Positions 45,766-54,493 of a stretch of 64,000 nt of DNA are shown here, one piece after another. The stretch is from Phormidium tenue FACHB-1052 (GTDB lineage Bacteria > Cyanobacteriota > Cyanobacteriia > Phormidesmidales > Phormidesmidaceae), in assembly GCF_014696675.1 (NCBI RefSeq), contig NZ_JACJQN010000014.1:1-64000 (forward strand). The letters are read 5' to 3'. The position numbers and the translations under genes were made by a program. Each line of letters starts with the position of its first letter. The first letter of the stretch is position 1. The notes under the pieces were generated by a model, which did no database searches, had not been told where the DNA came from, and saw only the letters and a list, made by a program, of their open reading frames with translations.

Positions 45766-46521
45766 ATGGGAAAAGTCTTTGGTTGGGTATTCTGCACGGC
45801 TTTAGCCCTGGTGGGCTGCCAGCGGGAGGCGGCGGTGCCGTGGCAGGCTACGACGCTTTCGACTGAGGCGATGGAGAATCTGGCGTTGCCACCGTTTTTG
45901 GTGGATGCTCAGGCGGCGGCTCGCTACCGGCAGGAGGGGCTAACTTTTCGGCAGCAGGGAGATCTGGAGCGGGCGATCGCTACCCTCAAGATCGCCGCCG
46001 CTCTCGACCCCCGCAACCCCGAAGGCCAGGTCTTGCTGGGCTGGACTCAGCACCTCGCCGGGTTCGAGGCCCCTGCGATCGCGGCGCTGCAAACCGCCCT
46101 AAGCTACAGCCCAGAGCATGTGCCCGCCCTCAACGCCCTGGGCATTGTGTATCTGGTGAATGGGCAGCTAGAGGCGGCAGTGGAGACCCACACCCGCGCC
46201 GCCGAGCTTGAGCCTAGCAACGAAATTGCTCACTATAACCTCAGCCTGGCCTACCAGCGGTTGAAGCAGGGGGAGCAGGCGATCGCATCTGCCCAGACCG
46301 TCACCGAGCTAGAGCCAGGCAACCCCCACCCCTGGGTGGCGCTGGCGCTGGCCCATTGGTCAGCCGGGAATACGACTGAGGCAACGGCAAACTATCGCCA
46401 GGCCCTAGGCTTAGACAGCCGCTACACCAGCCGTGACTATCTCGACCACCTCGAACAAGCCGGGTTCAGCCAAGAGCAGATTGAGGCGACGGAGGAAATT
46501 CGCCAGACAGTGGGGCCGTAG
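45766..46521 (+). CDS. TPR-repeat lipoprotein
   Basis: 251 residues. The signal ends ALALVGC (lipobox). After a short linker come about five tetratricopeptide units (about 50-230; for example ALNALGIVYLVNGQLEAAVE, AHYNLSLAYQRLKQGEQAIA). It is a periplasmic protein-protein interaction scaffold; partner unknown. Confidence 0.85.
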   Translation: MGKVFGWVFCTALALVGCQREAAVPWQATTLSTEAMENLALPPFLVDAQAAARYRQEGLTFRQQGDLERAIATLKIAAALDPRNPEGQVLLGWTQHLAGFEAPAIAALQTALSYSPEHVPALNALGIVYLVNGQLEAAVETHTRAAELEPSNEIAHYNLSLAYQRLKQGEQAIASAQTVTELEPGNPHPWVALALAHWSAGNTTEATANYRQALGLDSRYTSRDYLDHLEQAGFSQEQIEATEEIRQTVGP

Positions 46522-46537
46522 GGGTTTCAGGGTATAA

Positions 46538-46580
46538 GGTGTAGGGTTTAAGGAGTGTCTTGTACCTCGAACCCTACACC
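46538..46580 (+). terminator. Hairpin after the TPR gene
   Basis: GGTGTAGGGTT (46538-46548) pairs perfectly with AACCCTACACC (46570-46580); loop 21 nt. It is 17 nt after the stop. No T-run is seen, so termination strength is uncertain. Confidence 0.5.
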
Positions 46581-46649
46581 CTCCGCCCTTAGATAGGGAT
46601 GTGCCCAGCCACGCTGTGCGACGCTTCTGTAAGTAACTCCGGTACCCCC

Positions 46650-47546
46650 ATGACCGCTGCAACTCTGCCTGAGCTATCGGCCCAAAACGTGCTCTCTGCT
46701 CGCGCCCGCCTGGGGGAAGGCCCGCTGTGGGATGGCGACAAGCAGGTGCTCTACTGGGTCGATATTCTCAATCACCGCGTCCATGTGTTTGAGCCCAGCA
46801 GCGGCGACGACTGTCACTGGGATGTGGGCGGTGTGGGCAGCGCCCTAGCCCTGATGGCAGGGGAAAAACTGCTGGTGGCTATGGGCGATCGCATCACCAG
46901 CCTCGATCTCACCTCAGGGAAGGTCGAAACGCTTCACACCTTTGAGTTTGATGCCCCCGGCACCCGCTTTAACGACGGCAAATGCGACCCCCAGGGCCGC
47001 TTTTGGATTGGCTCGATGAGCCCAGACCACCCTGGCCACGCGGCCCTCTACCGCTACGACCCCGACGGCTCGGTGCGCACCATGGAAACCGGGCTGACGA
47101 TCTCTAACGGGCTGGGCTGGAGCCCCGACGGCCATACTTTTTACTTAACTGATTCGCCTCAGCGCAAAATTTTTGCCTATCGGTTTGATGGAGCCACGGG
47201 GGAAATTAGCGATCGCACCGTCGCCATCGACCTGAGCACCGAAGACGAAGCAGTAGAACCCGACGGCCTGACGATCGACGGCGATGGCAATATCTGGACA
47301 GCCCTCTGGAATGGCGGCTGCGTGGCCTGCTTTAGCCGCTCTGGGGAAGCCCTGGGCCGGGTTAACCTGCCGGTGCAACGCCCCACCTGCCCCACCTTTG
47401 GCGGCCCTCATCTCTCAACGCTCTACGTCACCACCGCCTCCGTGGGACTGAGCCAAAAGGAGATCCAGCAGGGGTTTTATTCGGGAGATGTGTTTGCGAT
47501 CGCAGCCCCCGTGCCCGGCCTGCCCACCAACCCCTTTGGGGCTTAA
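46650..47546 (+). CDS. SMP-30/gluconolactonase/LRE family protein
   Basis: 298 residues, six-bladed propeller with family motifs LGEGPLWDGDKQVLYWVDI, RFNDGKCDPQGRFWIG, ISNGLGWSPDG, EPDGLTIDGDGNIW and RPTCPTFGGPHLSTLYVTT. The metal ligands (Glu of GEGP, Asn of SNG, Asp of PDG) are present. Members are sugar lactonases, plausibly for gluconolactone here. No signal peptide. Confidence 0.9.
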   Translation: MTAATLPELSAQNVLSARARLGEGPLWDGDKQVLYWVDILNHRVHVFEPSSGDDCHWDVGGVGSALALMAGEKLLVAMGDRITSLDLTSGKVETLHTFEFDAPGTRFNDGKCDPQGRFWIGSMSPDHPGHAALYRYDPDGSVRTMETGLTISNGLGWSPDGHTFYLTDSPQRKIFAYRFDGATGEISDRTVAIDLSTEDEAVEPDGLTIDGDGNIWTALWNGGCVACFSRSGEALGRVNLPVQRPTCPTFGGPHLSTLYVTTASVGLSQKEIQQGFYSGDVFAIAAPVPGLPTNPFGA

Positions 47547-47787
47547 GCCTCTATCCATACCGCGCCTGTCATGATAGACGCAGTGGAGCACGCGCTATTT
47601 AAGCTGAAGGTACCCGTCCCTTGATGTTGATAGGGAGCATTTCAACCTAGCCTAGTAGAGATAGGGCGATGGTCAAAGACCGACCCTGAAGGGTCATCGC
47701 CAAGACAGCAGCCTGAGCTTTTTGCCAACGTCACTGCCCTTCACACCGCTCTATGGCTCCGGGAAATCTAATCGGGAGACTCCAGAG

Positions 47788-48798
47788 ATGAATGCCGTAT
47801 TAATTGTCAACCCCACCTCTGGGCCAAGTGAAAATTCTCAGCTAGTGCCGGATCTTACCAACGCCTTACAAAGCCAGGGTATTCAAGCCAAAATCTGCCC
47901 CACAACAGCCGAGGAAAATGGTCAAGGGTTAGCGACCGCAGCCGCAAAATCGGGAGCAAAACTGGTAGTTGTCGCCGGGGGCGACGGCACAATTGAAGCG
48001 GTCGCTCGGGGCTTGGCCCATACCCAGACGGCATTGGGCATTATTCCCCTTGGCACCCGCAATAATATTGCGGCCAGCCTAAATATTCCTACAGATATGG
48101 CCCAGGCTGTACAAGTTCTCATCGAGGGAGAGCGCAGTCAATTTGACCTGGGCAAAGCCAATAACCACTATTTTATGGAAGTAGTGGGCATAGGACTAGA
48201 AGCCTCCCTTTTTCCCTGTGGAGATGATGTCAAGGAAGGCATCAAGAGCAACTATTGGGCGGCTATTAAAAGCTTTGTTGCTGGCTTCAAAACCTTCTTG
48301 CAGTTTAGACCACACCGTTTAGTCTTACGCTTTGATGGCAGAAGGGCGCGGCTGAGTACGCTACAAGTCAATGTCTGCAACAGCCCTCGCTATGGCATCG
48401 AGTTTGCCCTAGCACCCCAGGCTAAAATGAATGATGGCAAGCTTGATCTCATTTATATCAATCAGCCCTCTAAGTGGGATCATTTTCGCCACTTTTTTGC
48501 CGCTATGCGGGGCAAACACCTCCCCCATGAACGGCTCAAAATGTATCAGGCCTCCACGATTGAAGTGAGAGCGTACCCAGCGCTAGAGGTTCATGCCGAT
48601 GGGGAATGTATCGGCACAACGCCGGTCATCGTTGAGGTTGTTCCTAAGGCCCTCTGGATCTATGTACCCACACCTGAGCTAGTGGTCACCTTCACTCAAC
48701 AAAACAGTGCTGCTGAGAAAAACAGCATTTTTGATTTCATCCAGCACCCTCACATCTCTGAGCCGCAAATTCCTAATTCTGAAGCCTCTGAGCTTTAA
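47788..48798 (+). CDS. Diacylglycerol/lipid kinase family protein (YegS-like)
   Basis: 336 residues. Kinase motifs: VNPTSG at the N-terminus, VVAGGDGTIEAVARGL (nucleotide-binding GGDGT), GIIPLGTRNNIAASL, then a beta-rich C-terminal domain (VVGIGLEASLF, KMNDGKLDLIYI, VHADGECIG). A disordered tail of about 30 residues follows. It would phosphorylate diacylglycerol or a sphingoid-like lipid. A PAP2 phosphatase lies convergently 25 nt away. ATG 47788 has GGGAG. Confidence 0.88.
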   Translation: MNAVLIVNPTSGPSENSQLVPDLTNALQSQGIQAKICPTTAEENGQGLATAAAKSGAKLVVVAGGDGTIEAVARGLAHTQTALGIIPLGTRNNIAASLNIPTDMAQAVQVLIEGERSQFDLGKANNHYFMEVVGIGLEASLFPCGDDVKEGIKSNYWAAIKSFVAGFKTFLQFRPHRLVLRFDGRRARLSTLQVNVCNSPRYGIEFALAPQAKMNDGKLDLIYINQPSKWDHFRHFFAAMRGKHLPHERLKMYQASTIEVRAYPALEVHADGECIGTTPVIVEVVPKALWIYVPTPELVVTFTQQNSAAEKNSIFDFIQHPHISEPQIPNSEASEL

Positions 48799-48823
48799 AG
48801 GCTTCAGTGAAAGACTCACGCCC

Positions 48824-49492
48824 TCAAAGGCCACCAATGTGCACCAGCCCTAGCACGCAAACCCCAAGCCAGATACCGCCAGCTACCCAGCCGCTCAAGA
48901 CATCGGTTGGCCAATGCACACCCAGATACACCCGGCTAAACCCCACCCCCAGGGTTAAAAGCAGAGCCAGCGTAGCCGTAATCTCCAGCGGAATGCTGAG
49001 GGAGGTTAGGACAGCGGCCAAAAGACCGTAAAACGAAATCGCGCTCATGGCATGGCCGCTGGGGTAGCTGTAGTCCATCGGACGTTTAGACGAAGACCAC
49101 AAGTCGGGCCTTTCCCGGCGGAAGAAAGATTTAAAGACCCCATTCAGTAACCATGACCCGCTTAGCCCAATGGCTAGAACCAGGGCCGCGATCGCGCGAT
49201 CGCGGTAAATCAAAATTCCACCAACCACGATCAGCACAGGGATGGTAATTTCGCCTTGAGCTAGCTGGGTGACAGCCGTCATACCCCTATCGAGGATTGG
49301 GTTAGCTTGCGCCTTGAGCGTCAACAGGCAAAACTCTTCAACCGATCGCAACCGGTCTACAAACAAAATCCGGGCTAAAAAAGCGCCCACCGTCAAAATA
49401 AATGCGCCCGAAAAAAGGCCTAGGAGCAGATAGGGCATAAAGGCAATGAGCGACTGGAACAACCAGTCAAGGCGGGGGCTAACCTCTGCCAT
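48824..49492 (-). CDS. PAP2 family membrane phosphatase
   Basis: 222 residues with about six membrane helices and the three PAP2 motifs: KSFFRRERP, YPSGHAMS and SRVYLGVHWPTDV, giving catalytic His and Asp. The family dephosphorylates phosphatidic acid, undecaprenyl diphosphate or similar lipids. Placement opposite a lipid kinase suggests opposed lipid phosphorylation and dephosphorylation. Confidence 0.92.
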   Translation of the reverse strand: MAEVSPRLDWLFQSLIAFMPYLLLGLFSGAFILTVGAFLARILFVDRLRSVEEFCLLTLKAQANPILDRGMTAVTQLAQGEITIPVLIVVGGILIYRDRAIAALVLAIGLSGSWLLNGVFKSFFRRERPDLWSSSKRPMDYSYPSGHAMSAISFYGLLAAVLTSLSIPLEITATLALLLTLGVGFSRVYLGVHWPTDVLSGWVAGGIWLGVCVLGLVHIGGL

Positions 49493-49720
49493 TCATACTC
49501 TCCTAGGACAGCGGATAGGCGTTGCTAGTATTGTATGTTCCCCGTTAGCACCAGACTGCCATCTTCCCATGCAGCCGTAAGCCCGTGCAGTTGAGCAACG
49601 GCGTGCTTAGGCCCGAGGAAATTGGTCTATTGCATATCTAACATCCGGTACATCCCCTGCGGTGGGCAACGGCACTACCATGAATCCTCAGCCGTTTTTC
49701 CAATCAGGCCTATACCTCCG

Positions 49721-50029
49721 ATGAACCGCAATTTAGAGACTTCTGGGGCGCAGTACCCCTCCTTGTTCAATCGCATCTTTCGTGACGACGAAGGCAACCT
49801 CGTGATCGCTCAACCACCAAATTTGCCAATTTTAGTGGCGGTGACGGCGACGGTTCTCCAAGCCATTCTTCCCGATGGCCCGCTGCAAACCACCGCCGAG
49901 CTGGTGGCCTTTGGCACCTGGTTCACCTGGGCTTGGCTAGAACTGTTCACTGGGGTCAACTACTTCCGCCAGTCCCTTGGACTCTTCACCCTAGTTGGCT
50001 TAATCGCTCTCAAACTCAACCTGGGCTAA
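49721..50029 (+). CDS. Small hypothetical membrane protein
   Basis: 102 residues with about two hydrophobic helices in the C-terminal two thirds (LVAVTATVLQAIL, LGLFTLVGLIALKLNLG) and a soluble N-terminus. ATG 49721 lacks a strong Shine-Dalgarno. It converges on deoC with a 1-nt gap. No family is recognised. Confidence 0.6.
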   Translation: MNRNLETSGAQYPSLFNRIFRDDEGNLVIAQPPNLPILVAVTATVLQAILPDGPLQTTAELVAFGTWFTWAWLELFTGVNYFRQSLGLFTLVGLIALKLNLG

Positions 50030-50030
50030 C

Positions 50031-50741
50031 TTAAGGGCGGTCAGTGCCATTTACCTCACCGGCTGGCTCTTCTTTCTGCTGCCGCATTAGATCGACCCCG
50101 CGCGAGGTGCCCAGGCGAGTGGCCCCCGCCTGCACCAGGGCCACCGCTTGGGCAGCCGTGCCAATGCCGCCAGAGGCTTTAATGCCCACCTGGCCCTGGG
50201 TCAGCTCCCATAGCTGGCGCACAACTTCGACGGTAGCGCCCCCCTGCCAGCCGGTGCTGGTCTTTAAGAATGAAACACCAGCATCCATGCAAACTTCGGC
50301 GGCCAGAGCAATCTCTGGTGGGGTAAGCACGGCGGTTTCGAGAATGGCTTTGACCAGGAGCCCTGTCTCTTCGCAGATGGTGGCAATTTCGCGGTGAATG
50401 GCTTCTGTTTTGCCCTCTTTGAGCCAGCCCAGATTGATGACCACGTCGAGTTCATCAGCGCCCCGCTCGGCGGCCTCCTGAGCCTCGTAAAGCTTAGTGC
50501 CTGAAGTGGTTGCCCCGGTGGGAAAGCCAATCACCGTACAAACTTTGACTTTGGTGTTGTGCAACAGATCCACGGCCTGGGGCACATGGCAGGGGGCGAT
50601 GCAAACCGAGGCAAACCCGTAGCGATCGCCCTCAGCACACCACTGGGCCACCTGCTCCGCCGTAGCCGTCGGGCTCAGCAAAGAGTGATCGATATAGGGG
50701 GCCAGATCTACCCCGTCATCTGCTGTTGGTCGTCGGGCCAT
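50031..50741 (-). CDS. deoC: Deoxyribose-phosphate aldolase
   Basis: 236 residues. DeoC motifs: [71 protein letters not shown] (Schiff-base Lys) and VGIKASGGI. It cleaves 2-deoxyribose 5-phosphate into glyceraldehyde 3-phosphate and acetaldehyde. ATG 50741 is preferred; upstream codons in frame are not conserved-looking. Confidence 0.95.
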   Translation of the reverse strand: MARRPTADDGVDLAPYIDHSLLSPTATAEQVAQWCAEGDRYGFASVCIAPCHVPQAVDLLHNTKVKVCTVIGFPTGATTSGTKLYEAQEAAERGADELDVVINLGWLKEGKTEAIHREIATICEETGLLVKAILETAVLTPPEIALAAEVCMDAGVSFLKTSTGWQGGATVEVVRQLWELTQGQVGIKASGGIGTAAQAVALVQAGATRLGTSRGVDLMRQQKEEPAGEVNGTDRP

Positions 50742-51463
50742 AGGTCTAACTGCCTCTAGGTGCCAAAAACTGGTTGGGTTGGCGATGGATGCGGCTTTAG
50801 CCAGGGGCAACTGGTCGCCCGGCAAAGCTGTGGCGCTGCGATCGCATCTCACTATATAGCGTTCTAGCCACAGACTAGGGCTCAACAGACTGCCTGCGCC
50901 ACTCTATCTTAAGAAATATATCGCCCATGTCCGCAATCTCACGCAGCCTGCGGCAGAGCGGAGTAGGGCTTTTCTTTGCATAGCTTAATACTATTGACAA
51001 ATCGCCTCAGCTTAGAGATCGCTGACGAAAAAAGTAACCCTAGTTCAGGCCAGAGTTTTCTGAGAAAAAGCAACTTTTATCTATAAATACATCTATAAGT
51101 ACACGATCCGGTTGCACGATCCTGAAATAAACAATTTAGGGGTTCCTAAAGTGCGATCGCCTAAACATTAGCTTTAGCATAGCTTTACTGATATTAACAG
51201 CCTCAGTGTTGTTTAAGTCAGTTACAACACTTTATTTATGCAGGTGTGTTGCTGGCATCGGCTTTAAGTAAAAAAGGCATTCCCCATCTTAGAAAATACC
51301 CACCAAAGTCGTGATTAAAGTTCAAAGAGAAGGCCGTGTTTTAAACTCTCTTGAAAAACACCCAGATTCTGAAATCTTAGGTATTCACGCCATGTTGTCG
51401 CCTGGGCCTAAAGCGATAAAACAAGGATGTTGGAAACAAAGCCCTACTTTAAGGATTAGCCCA
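50742..51463. promoter_or_regulatory. Divergent regulatory region ahead of the protoglobin operon
   Basis: 722 bp without a convincing gene, AT-rich from about 50980. An 8-bp inverted repeat, AGTGTTGT (51205-51212) and ACAACACT (51224-51231) spaced by 11 bp, lies 233 bp before the protoglobin start and may be an operator or a leader hairpin. An upstream GTG at 51311 could extend the protoglobin frame but lacks a Shine-Dalgarno. Reading it as a long regulated leader is inference. Confidence 0.4.
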
Positions 51464-52018
51464 ATGAGCCTCGAACCCAAAGAATTTATGTCTAAGATGG
51501 TGTCGCGCATTGGCTTCACCGCCGCCGACCGCCAAGTACTTCAAGCCGCCGCCGGGTGGGGCTTAGAAATTGCCCCCGAAATGGCCGACTATTTCTATGA
51601 ATATCTGGGCCGCGATGCCGAGATGAATGCCATTCTCAACGAGTCTGAGGGCAGAATTCACCGGCTGCGCGAAACCTTTGTGGCCTGGTTCCACGAAATG
51701 TTTACCGGCATGGATGACTGGGGTGATGCCTACGCTGAGCGGCGCTGGCGCATTGGTCTAATTCACGTACGCATTGGCATCGGCCCCCAACACGTAGTGC
51801 CTGCCATGGCTGTAGTCGTGCATGAGGCGGGCAAACGCGCCCAGGTCGACGGCAAAAATGAGCAGCTACGCGAAGCCCTAGCCAAAATTTGCATGGTCGA
51901 CCTGGCCTTTATTGAGCAAGCCTACATCGAAGTCTCTTCGGCAGCGGTGCTGAAAGAAACCGGCTGGTCTGAGGGTCTCTTTAGACGGCTAGTTAAAACC
52001 GGTGCTGCGGCAATGTAA
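51464..52018 (+). CDS. Stand-alone protoglobin-domain protein
   Basis: 184 residues matching the sensor globin fold of protoglobins and globin-coupled sensors: FTAADRQVLQAAAGWGLEIA, TFVAWFHEMFTG and the proximal-His block RIGLIHVRIGIGPQ (H101). It binds haem and could sense O2, CO or NO. There is no attached output domain, so a partner is needed. Start ATG 51464 has AAGGA at 51451-51455. First gene of a six-gene unit with Roadblock and GTPase genes. Confidence 0.88.
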   Translation: MSLEPKEFMSKMVSRIGFTAADRQVLQAAAGWGLEIAPEMADYFYEYLGRDAEMNAILNESEGRIHRLRETFVAWFHEMFTGMDDWGDAYAERRWRIGLIHVRIGIGPQHVVPAMAVVVHEAGKRAQVDGKNEQLREALAKICMVDLAFIEQAYIEVSSAAVLKETGWSEGLFRRLVKTGAAAM

Positions 52019-52097
52019 CGCCTAACCGCACGCTTTTTCTATTGTTTTACTTCAACTCTATTCACTTCATTTTCCTCAACCAAAAAGAGAACTAATC

Positions 52098-52469
52098 ATG
52101 GCTATTAGCACCGAAAAACTCACTAACATTTTGCAAAGCTTTGTCACCTCTACCACCGACATTCAAGGGGCGGCTGTGGTCACCCCCGACGGTCTGCCTC
52201 TAGCGGCTAGCCTGCCCGGCGGCATGGATGAAGAGCGGGTTTCAGCCATGTCGGCGGCTATGCTTTCTCTAGGCGATCGCATTGGCAGCGAGCTAGCCCG
52301 TGGCGGCATCGATCGCATCTTTGTCGAGGGCGACAAGGGCTACGGCATTCTCACTAGCTGCGGCGAAGACGCTGTCTTTCTGGTGCTGGCTGACAAAGCG
52401 GCAAAGCAGGGCCTGCTGATGCTCGAAATCAAGCGCACCCTGGCCGATCTAAAAGCCGTTTTGATGTAG
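52098..52469 (+). CDS. Roadblock/LC7 domain protein (MglB-like)
   Basis: 123 residues, a single Roadblock/LC7 domain (DIQGAAVVTPDGLPLAASLP, SAAMLSLGDRIGSELARGG, FLVLADKAAKQGLLMLEIKR). MglB proteins of this fold are GTPase-activating partners of MglA. An adjacent small GTPase makes that relation very likely. It begins 79 nt after the protoglobin gene, with AGAGAAC before ATG 52098. Confidence 0.9.
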   Translation: MAISTEKLTNILQSFVTSTTDIQGAAVVTPDGLPLAASLPGGMDEERVSAMSAAMLSLGDRIGSELARGGIDRIFVEGDKGYGILTSCGEDAVFLVLADKAAKQGLLMLEIKRTLADLKAVLM

Positions 52470-52489
52470 CACCCCATGGCAGAGCATAG

Positions 52490-52511
52490 CCCCCCTTTTT
52501 TCCAAGGGGGG
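52490..52511 (+). terminator. Intra-operonic hairpin between Roadblock and GTPase genes
   Basis: CCCCCCTT (52490-52497) pairs with AAGGGGGG (52504-52511). It is 20 nt after the Roadblock stop and 105 nt before the GTPase. No T-run follows the second arm; it may adjust the dosage of Roadblock over downstream products. Confidence 0.5.
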
Positions 52512-52616
52512 CCGGGGGGATCTCTGACCATTGCGATCCCCAGGCACTTTGCCTATTTAGAATTACGCTCCGTCCCCACGACGTTTGACCTTGTTCTTCA
52601 TTGCCTCCACCCCTTC

Positions 52617-53165
52617 ATGGAAATCATGCGTCTAGTGGTCACTGGCCCCGTGGGGGCCGGCAAGTCGACCTTTATTCGATCCGTCAGCGAAATTGAGGTG
52701 GTAGACACCGATCGCCGCGCCACCGACGACACCCTGCTGCTCAAAAAGCGCACCACCGTTGCCTTTGACTTTGGTCGCCTCCAGTTTGGCCCCGACATGG
52801 CCCTGCACCTCTACGGCACCCCCGGCCAGTCGCGCTTCGACTTCATGTGGGACATTTTGATTCAAAAGGCCCACGCCTACATTTTGCTGGTGGCGGCCCA
52901 TCGACCCCACGAGTTTCGCGAGGCCCGCCGCATCATGACCTTCATGAAGCAGCGATCGCCCGCCCCCATGATCATCGGGCTCACCCACACCGACTGCCCC
53001 GGTGCCTGGGATGCCGCCAACATTGCCCTGGCCCTCGGCTACCCCAACCCCGCCCGCCGCCCGCCCGTGGTGGCCGTCAACGCCAACGAAACCGCATCGG
53101 TAGCCCAGGCCGTCATTTCCCTGGTGCAGTTTACCTGGGCGGGCAGCTTAGCCCCTACAACCTAG
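52617..53165 (+). CDS. Small Ras/Arf-like GTPase (MglA-type)
   Basis: 182 residues. P-loop GPVGAGKST (10-18), switch I TTVAFDFG (46-53) and G3 region YGTPGQSRF (66-74) are clear. G3 lacks the canonical Asp, as in MglA and other bacterial Arf-like GTPases; the G4 position is THTD (123-126) where NKxD is usual. It binds guanine nucleotide and is likely controlled by the adjacent Roadblock protein. ATG 52617 or 52626 are both possible. Confidence 0.88.
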   Translation: MEIMRLVVTGPVGAGKSTFIRSVSEIEVVDTDRRATDDTLLLKKRTTVAFDFGRLQFGPDMALHLYGTPGQSRFDFMWDILIQKAHAYILLVAAHRPHEFREARRIMTFMKQRSPAPMIIGLTHTDCPGAWDAANIALALGYPNPARRPPVVAVNANETASVAQAVISLVQFTWAGSLAPTT

Positions 53166-53345
53166 CCGCCCGCCCGGCAGCACCACTGAAAATTCAGTTA
53201 AACATGCGGGATTTACGGATGCGGTGTTGAAGCTAGCGGTACAAAACCGTCAACTCCCCAAGCCCAACCCCATTCCCACCCATCCCTCTTTTGATCCTCC
53301 ACGCCTACTCACCCACTCACTCGCCCACAGAAAGGGATAACACCC

Positions 53346-54221
53346 ATGACTGTCACTGGATATCTCGCCGATTTCTCGTTGCCCGAACTGTTCCAGCTCG
53401 TCGAACAGGGCAATAAAACCGGCCTGTTGACGATCTGCACCCTCACCGACCCCAACGCCGTCGCTCGCCACAACCACCACATCTGGCTGAGCCAAGGGCA
53501 AATTGTTGCCGCTGGCAACAGCCTCGACCAGCAGGGTCTAATGCGGTTGATTGCCCAGCGGGGCTGGATGGGCGATCGCGCCGTCTCGCGGCTGGCCCAA
53601 ACCTGCCAGATCCACACCCCCCTCGGCCTGTGCCTCAAAAACCAGGGCGTGCTCACCGCCGAGCAGCTCAAGCTGCTGTTTTATACCCAGGTGATGCGCC
53701 AGGTGTGCGCCCTGTTTGCCCTGCCCGACGGCTGGTTTCAGTTTGACCCCAAAGCGCCGCTGCCCGTCTCCGAAATGACCGGCCTGATCGCCACCGCCAC
53801 CGATGTCACCCTGGCCGGGCTGCGCGCCCTCAAAGACTGGGCCGCCCTCGACGAAAAACTGCCCGACCCCTCCTCAGCCCTAATCAGCGTGGTCGAGAGC
53901 AAGCCCAGCCTGCGCCTCAACCCCAACGAATGGCAGGTGTGGGAGTTTACCAACGGCACCATGGCGATCAAGGATATTGCCCAGCAGCTCAACCTGCCCG
54001 TGGCCAAGGCCCAGCAGATTGCCTTTCGCCTCATTGTCACTGGCCTCGCCGAAGAGATGCCGATGGTAGCCGCCCCGCCCACCGCCGCCTTTGACCTCGC
54101 GACCCCAACCCTGCTAGAGCATGGGCCTACCGCCAGCGTCACAGCCGAATCGGCAGGTGCAGCCCCGGTCAGCCAGTCTTTTCTGCAAAACCTCGTCGGC
54201 TTTCTCAAAGGCAAGGTGTAG
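53346..54221 (+). CDS. DUF4388 (PATAN-like) domain protein
   Basis: 291 residues. The N-terminal GYLADFSLPELFQLVEQGNKTGLL with HIWLSQGQIVAAG is the DUF4388/PATAN module also found in PatA-type response regulators. A middle helical part (about 100-160) continues it; a winged-helix-like segment (EFTNGTMAIKDIAQQLNLPVAKAQQIAFRL) follows at about 200-235. A disordered tail ends in FLQNLVGFLKGK. No receiver domain is present. It is a likely effector of the GTPase module. Confidence 0.82.
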   Translation: MTVTGYLADFSLPELFQLVEQGNKTGLLTICTLTDPNAVARHNHHIWLSQGQIVAAGNSLDQQGLMRLIAQRGWMGDRAVSRLAQTCQIHTPLGLCLKNQGVLTAEQLKLLFYTQVMRQVCALFALPDGWFQFDPKAPLPVSEMTGLIATATDVTLAGLRALKDWAALDEKLPDPSSALISVVESKPSLRLNPNEWQVWEFTNGTMAIKDIAQQLNLPVAKAQQIAFRLIVTGLAEEMPMVAAPPTAAFDLATPTLLEHGPTASVTAESAGAAPVSQSFLQNLVGFLKGKV

Positions 54222-54223
54222 CC

Positions 54224-54430
54224 ATGACCCAAGACGCTCTACGACTGCTGCAAGGCTTTCTCGGCCTGCTCAAGCTGACCGATCTGCTCACCAGCCCTCC
54301 GGGCCTGGCCGTCACGCTGTGGCTCTGGCTCTATCTCACCCTGCCCTATGACACCGCTTTGGGTCTATGGCTAGCCACCCTCCTACCGTTGCTGATGGCG
54401 AGCCACGAAACCGCCAAAGACAAGTTTTGA
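54224..54430 (+). CDS. Tiny membrane protein in the GTPase operon
   Basis: 68 residues with two hydrophobic segments (about 27-40 and 43-58). Its ATG is 2 nt after the DUF4388 stop, so translation is likely coupled. No family is known to me. It could anchor the cytoplasmic proteins of this unit. Confidence 0.6.
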   Translation: MTQDALRLLQGFLGLLKLTDLLTSPPGLAVTLWLWLYLTLPYDTALGLWLATLLPLLMASHETAKDKF

Positions 54431-54493
54431 ATTTTGAACTAAGAATTCAAAACTCAAAACTAAGCACTCCAAACTTCTCCCCCCCCCACCACC

